NCBI GenBank assembly: GCA_035602605.1 | Contig: DATNLZ010000042.1 | Location: forward strand, 1 to 15,923 | Direction: 5' to 3' | DNA: 15,923 nucleotides | Source: DASQHY01 sp035602605 | GTDB lineage: Bacteria > Acidobacteriota > Terriglobia > Acidiferrales > UBA7541 | Part shown: positions 6,849 through 13,763 of the stretch, in pieces | Position numbering within the stretch: position 1 is the first letter of the stretch | Layout of the letters: each line of letters begins with the position of its first letter | Notes under the pieces: generated by a model | Database searches by the model: none | What the model was told of the DNA's origin: nothing | What the model saw: the letters and a program-made list of their open reading frames with translations, nothing else | Translations under genes and position numbers: made by a program

Positions 6849-6862
6849 GTGATCAACATCAC
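6849..6862. promoter_or_regulatory. Perfect Crp/Fnr-type operator
   Basis: GTGA-TCAACA-TCAC, flanked by A on both sides, with the standard 6-bp spacer. Toward the minus strand TAATAA lies at 6820-6825, about 30 bp from the site centre, the offset seen at the other promoters here. Toward the plus strand only an integrase pseudogene follows, so the minus direction is the likelier one. No 22-bp partner site seen. Confidence 0.55.
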
Positions 6863-6939
6863 AGCGTGCCGTGCTGTGGGTAGCGAATTACTAATAAGGC
6901 CATAATTCCTTGCATTCTCAGGTTTGCTAGGATGCGGAG

Positions 6940-7298
6940 ATGCGCGACTTCGTCATTCTTTTCTTCCATCTCATCGCGACCGTGGCTCGACTTGCGGGCC
7001 CGGGCGGGATCCGTTCTTAGCGTTCAACATTCAAATCGACAAAGACATGGTTCGAAGGATTCTTGCCAATCACCATCGCCCGGGACAGGACTCCGGTGGT
7101 CCCTCCTGGCTGACCATTGGCTTCGGCGTCCATGCCGGAGCGGTCGATGGTGTCGCACTTTGTCGGATGTTCAACCGTGCCATTCGATGGCAATGCTGGA
7201 TGCGATGGCAATGCTGGATGCCGAAGTACCTCAGCTCCGACAACGATCCGCTCTATAGGTTCCACCAATGGCAAGCCAATCTGCGGATACGAGAGGTG
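6940..7298 (+). pseudogene. Integrase-core (rve) transposase pseudogene with internal deletions
   Basis: ATG 6940 begins MRDFVILFFHLIATVARLAG then PGGIRS, the known start of a transposase family common in Acidobacteria. The frame then breaks and about a hundred residues are missing. Homology resumes in another frame with 'AFNIQIDKDMVRRILANHHRP' and 'SGGPSWLT', jumps over the first catalytic region to 'IGFGVHAGAVDGVALCRMFN', and continues after an 18-bp tandem duplication with MPKYLSSDNDPLYRFHQWQA, 'NLRI' and 'EV'. The catalytic Asp of 'SSDNDP' remains, but the first Asp and the final Glu region are absent. The right end stops abruptly where the propeller remnant begins. Deletion sizes are estimated from memory of the family. 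Confidence 0.75.
7186..7221 (+). repeat. Perfect 18-bp tandem duplication
   Basis: GATGGCAATGCTGGATGC occurs twice head to tail (7186-7203 and 7204-7221). It lies inside the integrase pseudogene and adds six in-frame residues (WQCWMR-type repeat) between 'FNRAIR' and 'MPKYLSS'. It looks like a slippage duplication in already inactive sequence. Confidence 0.9.
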
Positions 7299-7690
7299 TC
7301 GCGGCCACGCCGAGTCCAGCGCCGGACGCTACTAGATCAACTTCCTTGATCACGGTTTGAGTCGCAGTGTCGATGACGGATACGACATTGCAAGGCGGTC
7401 CCGAGCACACGTGCGTCTTATAGACAAGAGTTCCGTCTGGCGTGATTGTCAGGTACTCGGGCGCGGTCTGTACCGGAATGGTAGTCAACACAGTATTCGT
7501 GAACGTGTCCACGAGAAGACATTGAGCCCGTGGTCAAGGTACAAGAACATTCCGTCTGGCGTGATCGCCAAGCCATACAGGCCCGCCGCCCCAGGCAACT
7601 CCGCGGTCGCTATCACCATATTGGTACTTGCGTCGATCACTCTGATGCATTCAGAGCTGAATTGGCAGCCCAAATCAGGCGTTGTATTTC
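7298..7690 (-). pseudogene. YVTN-type beta-propeller protein remnant, frameshifted
   Basis: Minus-strand blades are clear but lie in two frames: 'IRVIDASTNMVIATAELPG' and 'GLYGLAITPDGMFLYLDHG' in one; 'VDTFTNTVLTTIPVQ', 'YLTITPDGTLVYKTH', 'VVSVIDTATQTVIKEVDLV' and 'LGVAATP' in the next. The repeated 'x-x-x-ITPDG-x-x-x-Y' and 'V-x-VIDT-x-T-x-V' phrases are the YVTN/NHL-like propeller signature, normally in secreted or cell-surface proteins. The frames change near 7500. The 3' part is lost at the junction with the integrase remnant and the 5' part at the IS256 insertion side. No signal peptide or start remains. Confidence 0.7.
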
Positions 7691-7707
7691 AGAACCGTGG
7701 CTCCCCA

Positions 7708-7715
7708 AAACTTGG
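7708..7715 (+). repeat. 8-bp target site duplication, left copy
   Basis: AAACTTGG directly abuts the left end of the IS256-family element. The identical octamer abuts the right end. Bases just outside differ, so the duplication is exactly 8 bp, normal for this family. Confidence 0.9.
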
Positions 7716-7747
7716 AGCTCTGTCCCGATTCCTGTAGAAAAGTAGAA

Positions 7748-7827
7748 GGCGTATTCTCCTGAGAAGTCATTAAAGGAGAAAGCCCGGAATCTCTTAACGG
7801 GAGATTCAGGGTACAGGAGGATACGCC
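7748..7827 (+). promoter_or_regulatory. Leader fold sequestering the transposase ribosome binding site
   Basis: GGCGTATTCTCCTG (7748-7761) is complementary to CAGGAGGATACGCC (7814-7827) over 14 bp with a single U-G wobble. The right arm holds the Shine-Dalgarno CAGGAGG and ends one base before the start codon. Inside the loop a second hairpin is possible: GAATCTC (7787-7793) with GAGATTC (7801-7807). Complementarity is seen directly; the regulatory effect is inferred. Confidence 0.7.
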
Positions 7828-9030
7828 ATGACGAAGACTAGCACTGAGAGAGAAGTGGGCCAAGAGGGTTCCCTACGAGAGGGGTTGGAGGAGTCGATTC
7901 GAGAGCGGGTGCGGGAAATCATCGAGATGGTGCTGGAGCAAGAAGTGGAAACGGCGTTAGGTGCGCCGCGGAGCCAGCGAGTGGCGGAGCGAGTTGGCTA
8001 CCGGCATGGATCGAAGCCACGGAAGCTGACCCTGCGGACGGGCACCGTGCAGCTAGATGTGCCGCGGGCGCGGTTGGCGGAGGTCGATGGCCGGGAACGC
8101 GAGTGGCACAGTCGGCTGGTGCCGCGGTACCGGAGGAGCAGCCGGGAGGTGGAGCAGAGCGTTCTGGGAGTGTATCTGTCGGGGTCGAACACGCGACGGA
8201 TTCGCGGGGCGCTGGAACCGCTGCTGACCGGCGCGGCATTGAGTAAGAGCGCGGTGTCGCGGCTGGTGCTGCGGCTGGAAGAAAGCTACCGCAGCTGGCA
8301 GCAGCGGGACCTGGCGCAAGAGCAGATCGTGTATCTGTACCTGGATGCGATTTATCCGAAGGTGCGCAGCGGGGGGAAAGTGGTTTCGCTACCCGTGCTG
8401 GTGGCGCTGGGGGTGCGGGAGAACGGGGAGAAAGTGCTGCTGAGCCTGATGACCACGGGAGCGGAATCGGCCGATGGCTGGCAGTTGTTGCTCGACGATC
8501 TGGCGGCGCGGAAGATGGGCCGTCCCCGGCTGGTGATCAGCGACGGCAACCCGGGATTGGCGGCGGCGCTGGATCGGCAGTGGCCCGGCCTAGCGCATCA
8601 GCGTTGCACGGTGCACAAGCTGCGCAACTTGCTGGCGAAAGCGCCGAAACACACGCACGAAGCGGTGCGCGAAGAGTATCACCGCATCGTGTACGCAGAG
8701 ACTCTGGAAGGCGCTCGGAAAGCTCGCGAAGCGTTCCTGCTGAAATGGAAGAAGCAGTGTCCGGGTGTAGCGGCCTCGCTGGAGGAAGCGGGTGAAAACC
8801 TGCTGACGTTCTATCGGTTTTCGGAAAGCCAGTGGCGGTCGCTGCGCACCACCAATGCCATCGAGCGGATGCAGCTGGAGTTCCGCAGGAGAGTGAAAAC
8901 GCAGGCCGCGCTGCCTAACGAAGGCGCCGTGCTGCGCGTATTCTTTGGTCTCTGGATCAGCGGACAGATGAAGCTGCACCGTATCAGCGGCTACCGCGAC
9001 ATCGGAGGAAAAGAAAAGGCTGCTGCTTAA
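7828..9030 (+). CDS. IS256-family (Mutator type) transposase, 400 aa
   Basis: Full-length DDE transposase. The N-terminal DNA-binding half has 'YRHGSKPRKLTLRTGTVQLDVPR', typical of the family. Catalytic residues are D173 ('LYLDAIYPKV'), D239 ('VISDGNPGL') and E346 ('TTNAIERMQLEFRRR'). The family C-x2-H motif is C260/H263 ('HQRCTVHKLRN'). Start ATG 7828 follows CAGGAGG. Length is typical (about 400 residues) and the frame is intact, so the enzyme may be active. Confidence 0.95.
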   Translation: MTKTSTEREVGQEGSLREGLEESIRERVREIIEMVLEQEVETALGAPRSQRVAERVGYRHGSKPRKLTLRTGTVQLDVPRARLAEVDGREREWHSRLVPRYRRSSREVEQSVLGVYLSGSNTRRIRGALEPLLTGAALSKSAVSRLVLRLEESYRSWQQRDLAQEQIVYLYLDAIYPKVRSGGKVVSLPVLVALGVRENGEKVLLSLMTTGAESADGWQLLLDDLAARKMGRPRLVISDGNPGLAAALDRQWPGLAHQRCTVHKLRNLLAKAPKHTHEAVREEYHRIVYAETLEGARKAREAFLLKWKKQCPGVAASLEEAGENLLTFYRFSESQWRSLRTTNAIERMQLEFRRRVKTQAALPNEGAVLRVFFGLWISGQMKLHRISGYRDIGGKEKAAA

Positions 9031-9098
9031 AAAAAGAATTTCATGACTTCACAGGCAAAATGCGCTATTCACTTTTCTACAGGTTCCGGGACACTACC

Positions 9099-9106
9099 AA
9101 ACTTGG
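9099..9106 (+). repeat. 8-bp target site duplication, right copy
   Basis: AAACTTGG, identical to 7708-7715, abutting the right inverted repeat of the IS256-family element. Confidence 0.9.
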
Positions 9107-9122
9107 GGCGTGGAGGTGTAAA

Positions 9123-9188
9123 ATGTCGGCGAAGTACCATTTCGCCATAAACAAATACGGAAAACGAGTACGGAGAGAAAGTCTTTAG
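9123..9188 (+). CDS. Possible 21-codon ORF with strong ribosome binding site
   Basis: ATG 9123 is preceded by GGAGGTG at a short spacing and reads MSAKYHFAINKYGKRVRRES plus L to a TAG. The peptide is basic and unrecognised. It lies 17 bp right of the IS256 target duplication, so before insertion its promoter would have been in the sequence now left of the element. An imperfect palindrome (GGCGAA-N7-TTCGCC, 9128-9146) overlaps the start. It could be a truncated gene start or chance. Confidence 0.2.
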   Translation: MSAKYHFAINKYGKRVRRESL

Positions 9189-9260
9189 AAGCTGGTCTGT
9201 GGTCAGTTTTTCTCGTGGCAAAAACTTCGGGCAGCCAAGAACGCAGCTCCCCCAGCGAGA

Positions 9261-12080
9261 TTATTTTTGACGCGTGTTCAGCTTGTCGATTGCGCGCTTC
9301 AACTCTTCAAGTTTTTGACCAGCCTCGCCGAGTTTGCCTTCTGCCGTCAGGCGCTGGTAGTCAGCGAGGTCCTTGGCGGCTTCCGCGATGAGCGCATTGC
9401 GATCCGGGGTGGGCTGGGGCGAGTGAGTGGTGGATGCCGGTGCGCGTCGCGCCGACTCCGTGGGCAGTGCCGCTGCGCTCAACGACGAGGCCGCTCCTCC
9501 AAACAGGGCTGCCATCGCCGACTCGAAGGTTGGTCCGTACGCGAGTCGATCTTGCACGGCGAGCACGACCAGACGTAACTCCGGCATCGGACTGCGCTCG
9601 GCCTGCAGGTAAATCGGCTCCGCATACAACAGCGCGCGCCCGGTCGGAATCACGAGGAGGGCACCGCGCCGCACGTGTGAGCCTTGCTGGTTCCACAGCG
9701 TCAATTGTCCGGACAACTGCGCGTTCTGATCGATTCGCGCCTCGATTTGCAGTGGTCCGTCGACCAGCTTCGTTTTGGGAAAGTTGTAGACCACTGACCT
9801 GCCGTATTGTGTGCCGTCGCTACGCCCGGCAATCCAACCAATCAGATTATTCCGGTTCGCCGGCGTGAATGGCAGAATCTCTACGAACTCCACGCCGGCT
9901 TCGCCCGGCAGTTTCATCAGCACGAAGTTCGGCTGCATCGTCTGTGTCGCCTGTTGCCCTCCTTCGCTCATACCGACTTCGGTAGCGACGGTCCACAGAT
10001 CGTCACGGTTGTAGAACGCTCCCGGATCTGTCATGTGATACAGCCCGTACACTTCCGCTTGCAGTTTGAGCAACAACTCGGGGTAGCGCACGTGCTTACG
10101 CAATCCAGGCGGCATTATGGCCGCATCCTTGAACAAATTCGGAAAGATGCGGCGGTAGGCGGCGATGATGGGGTCCTCGGTGTCAAACACGTAAAACGTT
10201 GTCGCACCACTGTAGGCGTCGATTACGACCTTAACGCTGTTCCGCATATAGTTAATAAGATCGCGGCCGAGACGGTAATGGCTCGCGTACGGATAGCTAT
10301 CGGAAACTGTGAACGCATCCATGATCCACGACAGCCGACCGTCGTCGCCGAGTACGATGTAAGGATCCGGATCGTAGGTGAGAAACGGCGCTAGTGCCGA
10401 TACTCGATCTCGCACGTTACGCCGCATCAACAGCCGGCTATCTTTGTTAACGTCATCGCTGAACGGCAGCTTCGCGAGGTCACCGCGGTCGAGCGCGATG
10501 ATGATACGGCGCAGAAAACCGCCGAGCACGATACCGCCGTTGCCCTCGTAAGACGTTAGGCTATTGGTCTGGCCTTGCGGGTAGTTGAATTCCTTCTGCC
10601 GTGTCTTCACGTAGACGTCGGTGTTGGTCAGCTCGCCGAAATAGACCTCCGGGCGCGTCACGGCTAGACCACGCACCGTGCTCTCAACGGGCATGTTGCT
10701 CAAAATCAGCGTGGGCAGTCCTTCCGGCGTGAACCCATTGACTGGGTTCATCGTAATTCCGTAACCGTGGGTGTAGATCAGCTTCTCGTTAATCCAGTTG
10801 CGGCTGCTATCGGGGAGCTTGGCGACGTTCAACTCGCGCGTTGCGAGCATCACTTGGCGAGTCACGCCGTCGATTCCATAGCGATCAATGTCGATGTCGG
10901 GAAAGTCGTAGTAGGTGCGGATTTCCTGAATCTGACGCAGCGTGTCCTGGAGAGCGCGCCAGTCCCACAGCCGGATATTCTGAAGCGTGGCCTGATTATT
11001 CGACGGGTCGGCCGCGGCGACGTCTGTCTCAGCGGGAAACTCGCGTTGTGAAACTCGGTCCAATCCATAGGCCTGCCGCGTGAGGGCGATATTGTGGGCA
11101 ATATAGGGCTGCTCGCGAACCAGCTCGTTTGGTTTCACGATGAAGCTGCTGACGTACCAGCCGACTACTTGAAGAGCGACATAACACACCGCAGTCGGGA
11201 GAATCGCCGCCGCAATCCAGAGCCCGCGTGGCACCCTCACGGCGTTGACAGCCGCGATCACCGCGCCCAGAACGAGCGCCGCGCAGACAACGAGCATCCC
11301 TGTGAGCGTGACGTGCGCGTCAGAGTAGGTCACACCCGCGAAAATCGTATGACCATCGAACAGTCGCTCGAATCGACCGAGGTACACACGCATCGCAACG
11401 ACCAGTAACAGGACCGCAAACGTGATGGAGAGCCCATGCCAGGGCAATGTGACGTAGCTTTTGCGACGCCCGGCGAACGCACGAGTTCCGCCAGTAATGA
11501 GGATGAAAAAAACAGCGAGCGCACAAGTCATCACGGCCAGCGTAAATAGCCAGCCGACGAGGAGTTGCCATGCAGACAGGGTGAAGAGGAAGAAGTTCAG
11601 CGGCCTGCCAAAGATCGGGTCCACGAAGCCGGCACCGGTGCCCGGTGCGTACCAGAAGAGCGCGATCGTCGGCCACTCCAGCATCATGCTGGCGCCGGTT
11701 ACAGCGGCAATGGTGAGCGAAAGGCCGAGTGCGATGAGGCGCAGGACAGGCTCAACCGGCAACTTCACCGCCTGTCCGCCGATGAAAATCGTGTGACCGC
11801 TCGGCAGATCTGGCAGATGCGCTCGCTTCAGAACCAGAAACGATCCGTACAGAATGAGAAATGTGGCCGCCGCGAAAGCCGTAAAGATCCCCCACTGGAG
11901 ACCCAGCGTTTTCCACAACACGTCCCGGTAGCCGAGCGACTCGAACCAGAGGACGTCCATGTAATATGACAACGCGGTCCGACCGCCGAAGAAGATCCCG
12001 GCAAGGACGACAAGAATGAGAAGGAGGCGGCGACGACGCCGCGTCGGATGCATCCGCGGCCAGTCAATGGACTCCGGCAT
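9261..12080 (-). CDS. UPF0182 family large membrane protein (939 aa)
   Basis: Member of UPF0182 (COG1615), proteins of unknown function found in many Gram-positives, cyanobacteria and Acidobacteria. The basic N-terminus (RMHPTRRRRRLLLI) leads into about seven hydrophobic segments within the first 320 residues, including 'LLLILVVLAGIFFGG' and the characteristic 'DVLWFESLGYRDVLWKTLG'. A large presumably extracytoplasmic region follows with family phrases 'NIRLWDWRALQDTLRQIQEIRTYY', 'EKLIYTHGYG' and 'VNGFTPEGLPTLI'. The C-terminal 90 residues are low-complexity then a charged helix ending 'ELKRAIDKLNTRQK'. GTGGAGGA immediately precedes ATG 12080; a second ATG lies ten codons on. No partner gene adjoins it; the kinase is divergent. 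Confidence 0.9.
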   Translation of the reverse strand: MPESIDWPRMHPTRRRRRLLLILVVLAGIFFGGRTALSYYMDVLWFESLGYRDVLWKTLGLQWGIFTAFAAATFLILYGSFLVLKRAHLPDLPSGHTIFIGGQAVKLPVEPVLRLIALGLSLTIAAVTGASMMLEWPTIALFWYAPGTGAGFVDPIFGRPLNFFLFTLSAWQLLVGWLFTLAVMTCALAVFFILITGGTRAFAGRRKSYVTLPWHGLSITFAVLLLVVAMRVYLGRFERLFDGHTIFAGVTYSDAHVTLTGMLVVCAALVLGAVIAAVNAVRVPRGLWIAAAILPTAVCYVALQVVGWYVSSFIVKPNELVREQPYIAHNIALTRQAYGLDRVSQREFPAETDVAAADPSNNQATLQNIRLWDWRALQDTLRQIQEIRTYYDFPDIDIDRYGIDGVTRQVMLATRELNVAKLPDSSRNWINEKLIYTHGYGITMNPVNGFTPEGLPTLILSNMPVESTVRGLAVTRPEVYFGELTNTDVYVKTRQKEFNYPQGQTNSLTSYEGNGGIVLGGFLRRIIIALDRGDLAKLPFSDDVNKDSRLLMRRNVRDRVSALAPFLTYDPDPYIVLGDDGRLSWIMDAFTVSDSYPYASHYRLGRDLINYMRNSVKVVIDAYSGATTFYVFDTEDPIIAAYRRIFPNLFKDAAIMPPGLRKHVRYPELLLKLQAEVYGLYHMTDPGAFYNRDDLWTVATEVGMSEGGQQATQTMQPNFVLMKLPGEAGVEFVEILPFTPANRNNLIGWIAGRSDGTQYGRSVVYNFPKTKLVDGPLQIEARIDQNAQLSGQLTLWNQQGSHVRRGALLVIPTGRALLYAEPIYLQAERSPMPELRLVVLAVQDRLAYGPTFESAMAALFGGAASSLSAAALPTESARRAPASTTHSPQPTPDRNALIAEAAKDLADYQRLTAEGKLGEAGQKLEELKRAIDKLNTRQK

Positions 12081-12289
12081 TCCTCCACCCCGTTCTTACC
12101 AGCATTTCTGTTATCAGAGGTCCAAGCGAAGATATCATACAGTGCTTCAAGAAGATGACTGCGTTGGGATTTCCGAGCGTCGAGCCAGGTGGACAGCATT
12201 AGATTGTGGAAGAGTAGCCGACTGGATAGCTTCCGGGTTGCCGACTCGTCCGGAATCGTCCCATCCGCTGCAACGCCCTTTCTTTGGAC

Positions 12290-12295
12290 TATAAT
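12290..12295 (+). promoter_or_regulatory. -10 box of the kinase gene
   Basis: TATAAT is a perfect -10 hexamer whose last base is 10 nt before ATG 12305; CTGCAA at 12268-12273 is a weak -35 candidate. Transcription starting the usual 6-8 nt downstream would begin within a few bases of the start codon, giving a leaderless or nearly leaderless mRNA. Confidence 0.55.
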
Positions 12296-12304
12296 AGCGC
12301 GCGA

Positions 12305-13291
12305 ATGGGTCTAACCTCTGGCACGAAACTCGGGCCGTACGAAATCATCGCGCCGCTGGGTGCGGGCGGGATGGGTGAGGTGTATCGCGCGCGCGATACG
12401 CGTCTCGAACGCACGGTGGCGATCAAGATTTTACCGGAGCATCTGAACGACGCGCAGGCGCGGCAGCGCTTTGAGCGCGAGGCCAAAGCAATCTCCAGCC
12501 TGAATCATCCGCACATTTGCACGTTGTACGATGTGGGCTCGCAGGACGGGACCGAATATTTAGTGATGGAATGCCTGGAAGGGGAAACGCTTGCGGACCG
12601 GCTGCAGACGGGTGCGCTGCCGGTGGAACAGGCGCTGAAGATTGGGATCGAAGTGTGCGAGGCGCTGGACAAGGCGCACCGGCAAGGGATCGTGCATCGC
12701 GATCTGAAGCCGGGCAATATCATGCTGACGAAATCGGGCGTGAAGCTGCTGGACTTCGGATTGGCGAAGGCCATCGATTCCGCGTCCGCATCGGGATTAA
12801 CGCTTTCGCTGACCAGCCCGCCGCCGAACAAGCCGGTTACGGCCGCAGGGACCGTGGTCGGGACGTTCCAGTACATGTCGCCGGAACAGATTGAAGGCAA
12901 GGGGGCGGATGCGCGCTCGGACATTTTCGCGCTTGGCGCGGTGCTGTATGAGATGGCCACGGGCAAGCGCGCGTTTGAAGGGAAATCGCAAGCCAGCATC
13001 GTGGCCGCGATTCTGGCGTCGGAGCCAAAGCCAATTTCGATGTTGCAGCCGATGTCGCCTCCGGCGCTGGACCGAGTGGTGAAGATCTGCCTGGCGAAAG
13101 ATCCGGACGAGCGCTGGCAGACCGCGCACGACGTGAAGCTGCAGCTGCAATGGATTGCCGAGGGAGGATCGCAAGCGGGTGTCCCCGCTCCTGTGGTCTC
13201 GCATCGGAAGTTGCGCGAGCGGCTGGCCTGGGCCGCAGCAGGCGTCTTCGCTCTGTCAACAAATCGTGGCAAAACGGCTGCTAAAAGCTGA
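12305..13291 (+). CDS. Hanks-type Ser/Thr protein kinase, C-terminally truncated
   Basis: Complete cytosolic kinase domain: glycine loop GAGGMGEV (19-26), K41 in 'VAIKIL', HRDLKPGN with catalytic D133, DFG 150-152, 'GTFQYMSPEQ' and 'RSDIFALGAVLYEMATG'. Acidobacterial members normally continue through a transmembrane helix into WD40/TolB or TPR repeats. Here the membrane segment starts ('RERLAWAAAGVFAL', about 303-316) and then changes to an unrelated hydrophilic tail 'STNRGKTAAKS', so the gene is broken near 13255. ATG 12305 is chosen over 12284 because the latter lies over the -10 box. No Shine-Dalgarno is visible. The truncated kinase may still be active but unanchored. Confidence 0.85.
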   Translation: MGLTSGTKLGPYEIIAPLGAGGMGEVYRARDTRLERTVAIKILPEHLNDAQARQRFEREAKAISSLNHPHICTLYDVGSQDGTEYLVMECLEGETLADRLQTGALPVEQALKIGIEVCEALDKAHRQGIVHRDLKPGNIMLTKSGVKLLDFGLAKAIDSASASGLTLSLTSPPPNKPVTAAGTVVGTFQYMSPEQIEGKGADARSDIFALGAVLYEMATGKRAFEGKSQASIVAAILASEPKPISMLQPMSPPALDRVVKICLAKDPDERWQTAHDVKLQLQWIAEGGSQAGVPAPVVSHRKLRERLAWAAAGVFALSTNRGKTAAKS

Positions 13292-13388
13292 TAAAAAAGG
13301 AGTAAGTAGGTTGTCGCCGTTCGTCACAACTTGCTGACTTTCCCTCGCGCGCACGCTCCGGCAAGTTCTGATTAAAGTGGTCAACAGC

Positions 13389-13433
13389 CTTCTAAGCAGA
13401 ATGCCGCAGGTTCGAGTCCTGCCGGGCGCGCCA
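13389..13433 (+). other. 3' half of a tRNA-Arg(UCU) gene; probable attachment-site remnant
   Basis: CTTCTAA (anticodon loop, UCU at 13391-13393) and GCAGA (3' anticodon strand) are followed by variable ATGCC, T-arm GCAGG-TTCGAGT-CCTGC (13406-13422), acceptor 3' strand CGGGCGC, discriminator G and CCA (13431-13433). The T-arm pairs perfectly. The matching 5' half (acceptor GCGCCCG, D-arm, TCTGC) is absent upstream, and the bases before the loop do not pair with GCAGA. A block from anticodon loop to CCA is the typical identity segment duplicated by tyrosine-recombinase elements. It is not a functional tRNA gene. Confidence 0.75.
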
Positions 13434-13535
13434 TCTCATTGAACTGAAAAGAGTAAGAAGGATCGCTCTTCACCGTTGACCTTCTGCTCAGAAAGCAGAT
13501 GCTCATAATTGACTAGAACGGAATTAAGGAGGCGC

Positions 13536-13763
13536 ATGGCACTGGATTGGACAAAATGTGCGGCAGTAGAAAGTGTGCCCGGAAAAGTCAGCGGGGCGTG
13601 GGTTTTTCGTGGAACCCGCCTGCCCGTGGCTACAATCTTTGAAAACCTAGAGGATGGCCTGAGCATCGAGGAAATCATGGAACAGTTCGACGTGACGCGG
13701 GAACAGGTCACCGCGGTACTGGACTTTGCAGCACGGAGTCTGGAAGCTCCGATTCGCCGTTAA
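13536..13763 (+). CDS. DUF433-family antitoxin (75 aa)
   Basis: Small DUF433 protein. 'GKVSGAWVFRGTRLPVATIFENLEDGLSIEEIMEQF' contains the family core 'G-x-x-x-F-x-G-T-R-x-P-V', followed by a helix-turn-helix-like 'DVTREQVTAVLDFAARSLE'. Start ATG 13536 has AAGGAGG in ideal position; the upstream extension to 13509 is not needed. Its stop overlaps the start of the next gene by one base (TAATG), showing translational coupling. Members are usually paired with DUF5615 PIN-like proteins as a type II toxin-antitoxin module and probably bind their own promoter. Confidence 0.8.
   Translation: MALDWTKCAAVESVPGKVSGAWVFRGTRLPVATIFENLEDGLSIEEIMEQFDVTREQVTAVLDFAARSLEAPIRR

Larger units (their letters stand above)
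7716..9098 (+). mobile_element. IS256-family insertion sequence, complete (1,383 bp)
   Basis: Bounded by 8-bp direct repeats AAACTTGG. Terminal inverted repeats: the left TGTCCCGATTCCTGTAGAAA plus AGT (7721-7743) pairs with the complement of 9071-9093 at 20 of 23 positions; the outermost five bases are poorly matched. It contains a single transposase gene with its own ribosome binding site and a leader able to fold over it. Intact ends, target duplication and an uninterrupted transposase suggest recent insertion, in contrast to the decayed sequence it landed in. Confidence 0.9.

Noticed and set aside
7017..7274. Minus-strand ORF with an HPALPS repeat
   Set aside because: Antisense of the integrase remnant; the repeat is just the 18-bp duplication read backwards.
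12505..13272. Minus-strand ORF of 255 codons under the kinase
   Set aside because: Shadow of the kinase gene, rich in Ser/Ala/Arg with no domain signal.
13389..13433. Complete functional tRNA gene
   Set aside because: No 5' acceptor strand, D-arm or 5' anticodon strand can be found upstream.
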